DNA of 64,000 nucleotides from Mycobacterium sp. 155 (GTDB lineage Bacteria > Actinomycetota > Actinomycetes > Mycobacteriales > Mycobacteriaceae): contig NZ_KB892705.1 in the NCBI RefSeq assembly GCF_000373905.1, positions 2,437,020 to 2,501,019 on the forward strand. The letters are read 5' to 3'. Shown piece by piece: positions 59,662 through 64,000 of this stretch (positions are counted from its first letter, which is position 1; each line of letters opens with the position of its first letter). The position numbers were made by a program, and so were the translations under genes. The notes under the pieces were generated by a model. It was not told the origin of the DNA, did no database searches, and saw nothing but the letters and a program-made list of their open reading frames with translations.

Positions 59662-60588
59662 TCAGTCGAGCGCGGCCCAGGATTCGATGATCTCGCGCGC
59701 AATGGAGATCGAGCCCGGCAGCAGCAGCCGCGATGACGAATCGACCGAACTCCAGTCGCCGTACTCGAGGGCGTGACGGATCTCAGCCCGGGTGAACCAA
59801 CCGGCTTCGGCGATCTCGCCATCGGTAAAGGCGAACGGCTGCTCGGGATCACCGATCGCGTGGAAACCGACCATCAACGACCGCGGGAACGGCCACGGCT
59901 GGCTGCCCAGATACTGCACATTGGTGACGGTCAGCCCGATCTCCTCGGCGATCTCGCGCACCACGCAGGTCTCGAAGGATTCCCCGGCCTCGACGAATCC
60001 GGCGAGAATCGAGAACAACCGTTCGGGCCAGACCGCCTGACGAGCCAGCACCGCGCGGTCATGGCCGTCGTGCACCAGGCAGATCACCGCAGGATCGATG
60101 CGGGGATATTCCTCGTGACCACTGGCGGCGTTGACCCGAGCCCAGCCGGCCTTGACCGATTTGGTCGCCGCGCCGTCGACCGCGCTGAACCGCGCGCGGT
60201 CGTGCCAGTTCAGCAACGCCGTCGCAGTCGCCACCAGTTGGGCGCTGGTGTCATGGAACACCGAGCCGGCCCGGCGCAGATCCAGCACCTCGGTTTCAGC
60301 GCCGGGGTCCTCGGGTGCCTCCACCGCACCGCGCACCGCCCAGACATGTCTGCCGTCGTAGAGGCGGCCCAGGAACACGGCATGCTCCGGAGGCGTGTCG
60401 GCAATCGCCGAGGCCTTGCCCAACACCACCTTGCCCTGCGAAATCAGCACCTGGTTGCGGTGGTCGACGCACAGCAGCAACGCGTCGGCCCAGCCGGCGA
60501 TCGCCGCGTCGATGTCGGTGCGCACGGTGTCGGCGCGGTCGGCCCCGACCCGGGACAGCAGTGGGACGTTGCGCAGGCGGAAGTCCAT
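59662..60588 (-). CDS. nudC: NADH/NAD+ pyrophosphatase NudC
   Basis: 308 residues from ATG 60588 (MDFRLRNVPLLSRVGADRAD). Nudix box GFVEAGESFETCVVREIAEEIGL (about residues 205-227; GX5EX7REUXEEXGU complete) and the family mark SQPWPFPRSLMVGFHAI. The four zinc cysteines usual in E. coli NudC are not present, as in mycobacterial forms. The enzyme splits NADH into NMNH and AMP and also removes NAD caps from RNA; in mycobacteria it also degrades isoniazid- and ethionamide-NAD adducts. Adjacent to the K+ channel gene (31 bases). Confidence 0.95.
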   Translation of the reverse strand: MDFRLRNVPLLSRVGADRADTVRTDIDAAIAGWADALLLCVDHRNQVLISQGKVVLGKASAIADTPPEHAVFLGRLYDGRHVWAVRGAVEAPEDPGAETEVLDLRRAGSVFHDTSAQLVATATALLNWHDRARFSAVDGAATKSVKAGWARVNAASGHEEYPRIDPAVICLVHDGHDRAVLARQAVWPERLFSILAGFVEAGESFETCVVREIAEEIGLTVTNVQYLGSQPWPFPRSLMVGFHAIGDPEQPFAFTDGEIAEAGWFTRAEIRHALEYGDWSSVDSSSRLLLPGSISIAREIIESWAALD

Positions 60589-60619
60589 CAACTTCCCCCG
60601 TCGCTGCGCTCGCCCCCGG

Positions 60620-61714
60620 TCATCGCTCAGCGTCTGCGCTGCGGATGTAGAGCAGCCGGTCGCCGGACTCCAATGCATCCACCTCAGGATCGTCCACCCG
60701 CACCAGGCGGCCGCCGCGGACCACACCGAGCACGATGTCATGCAGATGCCGCGGCGAGCCGCCCTCCTCCTTCGGTTCGACCTCCCGCTCGGCAATCGCG
60801 AAGCCCGCGTCGGGTGTCAGCAGGTCCTCGACCATCTCCACCACACTCGGGGTCTGGGTGGCGATGCCCAGTAGCCGGCCCGCGGTCTCCGCGGACACCA
60901 CGGTCGAATCCGCGCCGGACTGCCGCAGCAGATGCTGGTTCTCGGCTTCCCGCGCGGCCGCGATGATCTTGGCGTTGGGAGCCAGCTCCCTGGCGGTCAG
61001 GGTCACCAACACCGCGCTGGCATCGTTATCGGTCGCGACGACAATCGATTTGGCGTGCTGCGCGCTGGCCAGCCGGAGGATGTCGGACTTGGTGGCGTCA
61101 CCGTGGACGGTGACCAGGCCGGCACTCTTCGCGCGTTCCAGCGCGGTGGCGTTCTCGTCGACGACGACGATGTCGGCCGGGGCCACCTCGTCACCCACCA
61201 TGGCAGCCACGGCCGTGCGGCCCTTGGTGCCGTATCCGATGACGACGGTGTGGTTACGCACTCTGTTCCTCCATCGCTGGATCTTCAGCGCCTGCCGAGA
61301 CTGGGTGGTCAGGGTTTCCACGGTGGTACCGATGAGGACGATCAGGAAGGCCACCCGCAGCGGCGTGATGATCAGGACGTTGACCAGACGCGCTGATTCC
61401 GTATAGGGCGTGATGTCGCCGTAGCCCGTTGTTGACAGCGACACGGTCGCGTAATAGAGGCAATCCAAGAACGACAGCGGATGATCCGGATCCGGCGCGC
61501 TGTCGTTGTCGCGGTACCCGTAGCGGTCCATGTAGACGATCAGCACCGCCGCGAACAGTGCTGCCAACGCGTAGAACACTCGCATGGCGATTCTGCGCGC
61601 CGGGCTGACGAACGGCTCCGGTATGCGGAGCACGTCGGTGAGCGCGGCGTCAGGCCGCGAGGTGAGGTTCTCGTCGATCGCGGCGAGTCGGCGCCGCAGC
61701 CTGCCCTTAACCAT
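60620..61714 (-). CDS. Potassium channel with RCK/TrkA-N domain (Rv3200c-type)
   Basis: 364 residues from ATG 61714. Two membrane helices (RVFYALAALFAAVLIVYM and ARLVNVLIITPLRVAFLIVLIG) enclose a pore loop with the selectivity filter TVSLSTTGYGD. Cytoplasmic part: TrkA-N domain at about 150-270 (TVVIGYGTKGRTAVAAMVGD, the Rossmann GxGxxG, and VVDENATALERAKSAG) and TrkA-C at 280-360 (LHDIVLGVVRGGRLVRVDDP). It should pass K+ under control of nucleotide or Ca2+ binding. It diverges from the DoxX-like gene at 61768. Confidence 0.93.
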   Translation of the reverse strand: MVKGRLRRRLAAIDENLTSRPDAALTDVLRIPEPFVSPARRIAMRVFYALAALFAAVLIVYMDRYGYRDNDSAPDPDHPLSFLDCLYYATVSLSTTGYGDITPYTESARLVNVLIITPLRVAFLIVLIGTTVETLTTQSRQALKIQRWRNRVRNHTVVIGYGTKGRTAVAAMVGDEVAPADIVVVDENATALERAKSAGLVTVHGDATKSDILRLASAQHAKSIVVATDNDASAVLVTLTARELAPNAKIIAAAREAENQHLLRQSGADSTVVSAETAGRLLGIATQTPSVVEMVEDLLTPDAGFAIAEREVEPKEEGGSPRHLHDIVLGVVRGGRLVRVDDPEVDALESGDRLLYIRSADAER

Positions 61715-61767
61715 GGGTACCGGTCATGCGGGGATCCATCCGAGCGGTCGCACGCCACAATGTAACC

Positions 61768-62157
61768 ATGACCACCGCCGCGTCTCAGCGAACCGCCGCC
61801 GCCCGCACCGCCCGGCGGCTCGCCGTCATGCTGCTCGGCATGGGCACATTGCATTTCGTTACGCCCAAACCGTTCGACACGATCATCCCGGCAGAGCTGC
61901 CCGGCCCCGCCCGCTTTTACACCTACGCCTCCGGCGCCGGCGAATTGGCTACCGGCGCATTGTTGGCGGCTCCACGCACCCGGCGGCTCGGCGCACTGGC
62001 CGCAGCGACCCTGTTCATCGCGGTGTTCCCGGGCAACGTCAATATGGTGCGGCTGTGGTGGGGCAAGCCGTGGCCGATGCGCATCGTCGCGATCGCTCGC
62101 CTGCCGCTGCAGATCCCGTTGGTGACCACGGCGCTCAAGGTGTACCGCAGCTCCTGA
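61768..62157 (+). CDS. DoxX-like membrane protein
   Basis: 129 residues from ATG 61768. Helices: ARRLAVMLLGMGTLHFVTP, FYTYASGAGELATGALL, RLGALAAATLFIAVFPGN, PLQIPLVTTALKVYR. The FPGNVNMVRLWWGKPWPMR segment is typical for this DoxX subgroup. No redox cysteines. The stop is directly before the frame of the VIT-family gene (overlap or start at 62203-62212), so they are one transcript. Unrelated in detail to the DoxX protein at 37176. Confidence 0.78.
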   Translation: MTTAASQRTAAARTARRLAVMLLGMGTLHFVTPKPFDTIIPAELPGPARFYTYASGAGELATGALLAAPRTRRLGALAAATLFIAVFPGNVNMVRLWWGKPWPMRIVAIARLPLQIPLVTTALKVYRSS

Positions 62158-62211
62158 GTGCGCCGCCGACTGGTTTGGCAAGGCTATCGTTGCTGGCAGC
62201 ACATGGTTTCG

Positions 62212-62943
62212 ATGTATATCGTCGCAGCCGTGCCGAGCCCCACACACCCGGCCGAACCGCACGTCGGATCGGTCTCCTCGAAGCTGAACTGGCTACGCGC
62301 CGGCGTGCTGGGCGCCAACGACGGAATCGTCTCCACTGCAGGCATCGTCGTCGGCGTGGCCGCTGCGACCGCGGACCGCGGACCCATCCTGACCGCCGGC
62401 GTCGCCGGCCTGGCGGCCGGTGCGGTGTCCATGGCGTTGGGTGAATACGTCTCGGTGAGCACGCAACGGGACACCGAACGAGCGCTGCTGAGCAAAGAAC
62501 GGCGCGAGTTACGTACCGATCCCGCAGCAGAATTGGACGAGCTCGCCGAACTCTATGAAGCCAAGGGGTTGTCGCCCGTCACTGCGCGCACCGTGGCCGA
62601 GGAACTCACCGACCATGACGCCTTCGCCGCACATGCCGAGGTCGAACTGGGTATCGATCCGAACGAACTGACCAACCCGTGGCAGGCCGCGTCGTCGTCG
62701 GCTCTGTCGTTCACCGTCGGTGCGCTGTTGCCGTTGGCCGCAGTTCTGTTGCCACCGGCGACGTGGCGGGTCCCGGTCACCGTTGTCGCGGTGCTACTGG
62801 CCCTGATGCTCACCGGGACGGTGTCGGCTGGTTTGGGTGGTGCGCCTAAGGGCCGTGCAGTGCTGAGAAACATGATCGGTGGTGGCCTGGCGTTGGCGAT
62901 CACCTATGCGATCGGCCGTTTGGTCGGCGCCGCGATCACGTGA
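62212..62943 (+). CDS. VIT1/CCC1-family Fe2+/Mn2+ transporter
   Basis: 243 residues if started at ATG 62212; 62203 and GTG 62158 are in frame and no start has a good ribosome site. VIT fold: SKLNWLRAGVLGANDGIVST then AGIVVGVAAATADRG (first helices with the metal aspartate), GAVSMALGEYVSVSTQRDTE (second, with metal Glu), a cytoplasmic acidic helical part (LAELYEAKGLSPVTARTVAE), and three C-terminal helices. These carriers move Fe2+ or Mn2+ out of the cytoplasm against protons. Confidence 0.9.
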   Translation: MYIVAAVPSPTHPAEPHVGSVSSKLNWLRAGVLGANDGIVSTAGIVVGVAAATADRGPILTAGVAGLAAGAVSMALGEYVSVSTQRDTERALLSKERRELRTDPAAELDELAELYEAKGLSPVTARTVAEELTDHDAFAAHAEVELGIDPNELTNPWQAASSSALSFTVGALLPLAAVLLPPATWRVPVTVVAVLLALMLTGTVSAGLGGAPKGRAVLRNMIGGGLALAITYAIGRLVGAAIT

Positions 62944-62974
62944 GCTCGATACCTCCCATCAGCCAAGGAGTCCC

Positions 62975-63466
62975 ATGACAGTCATCAACGGCCTGCCCGC
63001 CCACGTTTTGTTCGTGCACGCCATCGTCATACTCGCGCCGCTGACCGCGGTAATGGAGATCATCTGCGCGCTCTGGCCGGGCGCCCGTAGGGGGCAGCTG
63101 ATCTGGGTCACCCTTGCTCTTGCCGTCGCCACAGCGGTTTTGACCCCCATCACGATCCAGGCCGGCAACTGGCTGTACGACCTGCGCCGCAACCCCGACG
63201 CCATCCTGCAGGAGCACGCCGAGCTCGGCGACACCATGATCTATTTCTCGGTGGCATTGCTGGTCGTCGCTCTGGCCCTGGTGGCGCTGCGGTACGCCGA
63301 GCGGCGCGACAACACCCGCCGGGTGCTGTACAACGCCATCGTCGCGGTGGTGGCGGTGCTGATCGGGGTCGCCTCGATGGTGCAGGTCTATCGCATCGGA
63401 GACGCCGGGGCCCAGTCCGTGTGGAGTAATGAGATCGCCAATCTGACCTCGGCCAACAAGGGCTAG
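62975..63466 (+). CDS. DUF2231 membrane protein
   Basis: 163 residues from ATG 62975, behind AAGGAG. Four membrane helices; the first with the family start INGLPAHVLFVHAIVILAPL (proline and paired histidines), later WVTLALAVATAVLTPITIQA, EHAELGDTMIYFSVALLVVA (with the conserved H-x-x-L-G-D) and YNAIVAVVAVLIGVASMVQV, ending in YRIGDAGAQSVW. Conserved histidines suggest metal or heme contact; no function is known. It ends 7 bases from the converging adnB gene. Confidence 0.88.
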   Translation: MTVINGLPAHVLFVHAIVILAPLTAVMEIICALWPGARRGQLIWVTLALAVATAVLTPITIQAGNWLYDLRRNPDAILQEHAELGDTMIYFSVALLVVALALVALRYAERRDNTRRVLYNAIVAVVAVLIGVASMVQVYRIGDAGAQSVWSNEIANLTSANKG

Positions 63467-63473
63467 GTCCGGG

Positions 63474-64000
63474 CTAGGTCTGCTGCGCTGCCGGCGAGTC
63501 CGCCAGTAACGCAGCCAATTCCTCTGCTCCGGGCAGGGTTTCGGGCCTGACCGTCTGGCCGGACCGCACGTAGTGGAAGGCCGCGCGCACCGATCCCGGC
63601 GGGCACCCGCGCAATGCGGCCCAGGCCAGTCGGTAGACCGCGAGCTGTATCGCGGCTTGCTCCTTGGCTTCCGGAGTGTTCGGTGGCTCACCGGTCTTCC
63701 AGTCCACGACGGTTGCGGTGCCGTCGGTGTCGGCGAACACCGCGTCGATGCGGCCCCGGACCACGGTCTTACCGAGCACCATGTCGAAGGGCACCTCCAC
63801 CTCGATCGGTGTGCGCGCGGCCCACGATGACATCACGAATGCGTCCTGTAATACGGCGAGCTCTTCGGCGCAGCCGCGGCCGACCTCGCTGTCGACCGCA
63901 CCGGGCAGATCGTCGAGATCGAACAAGCGCTCGGCATGGAAGAACCGCTGGACCCATTCGTGGAAGATGGTGCCCAGCAAGGCATGCGGATCCGGACGCT
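63474..64000 (-). CDS. adnB: AdnB helicase-nuclease, C-terminal nuclease domain (5' part outside the window)
   Basis: The frame is open from base 64000 to the stop at 63474, about 175 residues: HALLGTIFHEWVQRFFHAER, then the RecB-type nuclease core VVRGRIDAVFADTDGTATVVDWKTGEPP with the catalytic Asp and the D-W-K triad, and QAAIQLAVYRLAWAAL (the Q-x3-Y motif). This is the end of AdnB, half of the mycobacterial AdnAB machine that resects double-strand breaks. Position after the Rv3200c-type gene block is as in M. tuberculosis (Rv3201c). Confidence 0.92.
   Translation of the reverse strand, partial: RPDPHALLGTIFHEWVQRFFHAERLFDLDDLPGAVDSEVGRGCAEELAVLQDAFVMSSWAARTPIEVEVPFDMVLGKTVVRGRIDAVFADTDGTATVVDWKTGEPPNTPEAKEQAAIQLAVYRLAWAALRGCPPGSVRAAFHYVRSGQTVRPETLPGAEELAALLADSPAAQQT

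Overview
The window is high-GC actinobacterial DNA and almost certainly comes from a mycobacterium, most likely a rapid-growing Mycolicibacterium type. The evidence is WhiB7 with its C-terminal RGRPRKD hook, mycoredoxin-1, UvrD2 with HRDC, an AdnB nuclease end, an F420-type Ddn-like protein and two UPF0182 giants. The order of genes from 47.2 to 64.0 kb also matches what I remember of the M. tuberculosis Rv3193c-Rv3201c block. Species cannot be set from sequence alone.

Layout. 0-9.8 kb is mixed accessory/housekeeping: a cut-off PIG-L deacetylase, a decayed TetR gene, an APH-fold phosphotransferase, a small DUF4345-like membrane protein, decayed gene scraps, an alpha/beta hydrolase, a zinc-free quinone oxidoreductase, a DUF2235 hydrolase, and the first UPF0182 protein with a tiny three-helix protein.

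9.8-35.9 kb is the striking part: a carbon-storage and organic-acid island. Fifteen consecutive minus-strand genes run from 29.1 down to 9.8 kb. They encode a CitMHS metal-citrate symporter, monomeric NADP isocitrate dehydrogenase, an acetolactate-synthase-like ThDP enzyme, a zinc alcohol dehydrogenase, PhaE, PhaC (class III PHA synthase), a phasin-like protein, a 4-hydroxybutyrate-CoA-transferase-like enzyme, an alpha/beta hydrolase, SucC, SucD, a Ca2+/H+ antiporter, malic enzyme, a universal stress protein and an SLC13 carrier. The ThDP/ADH/PhaE genes overlap by ATGA, and PhaC follows PhaE with no real gap. Facing away are aconitase, an XRE regulator, a second phasin-like gene with a near-consensus promoter, and two sister IclR regulators. 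My reading (inference) is that metal-citrate enters, is turned to 2-oxoglutarate with NADPH formed, is possibly decarboxylated to succinic semialdehyde, reduced to 4-hydroxybutyrate, activated with CoA and polymerised into PHA granules. A plainer reading is organic-acid catabolism plus ordinary PHA storage.

35.9-46.3 kb holds regulators and envelope proteins: a membrane protein with a degenerate GGDEF domain, DoxX plus an ECF41/SigJ-like sigma factor, an ANTAR protein, small proteins, a secreted DUF4189 protein, a low-GC islet, an ECF sigma factor fused to a zinc anti-sigma motif and a membrane anchor, a CocE-type hydrolase with a divergent TetR regulator, and an initiator tRNA with a strong hairpin after it.

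47.1-64.0 kb is the conserved core: second UPF0182, PDZ-Lon secreted protease, zincin-like protein, an orphan TOMM-cyclodehydratase-like protein, ABC1 kinase, whiB7 with a long attenuator-type leader, uvrD2, a MaoC-like hydratase, mrx1, nudC, a K+ channel with RCK domain, DoxX-like, VIT-family and DUF2231 membrane proteins, and the 3' end of adnB. Three related hairpin repeats sit in gaps between genes.
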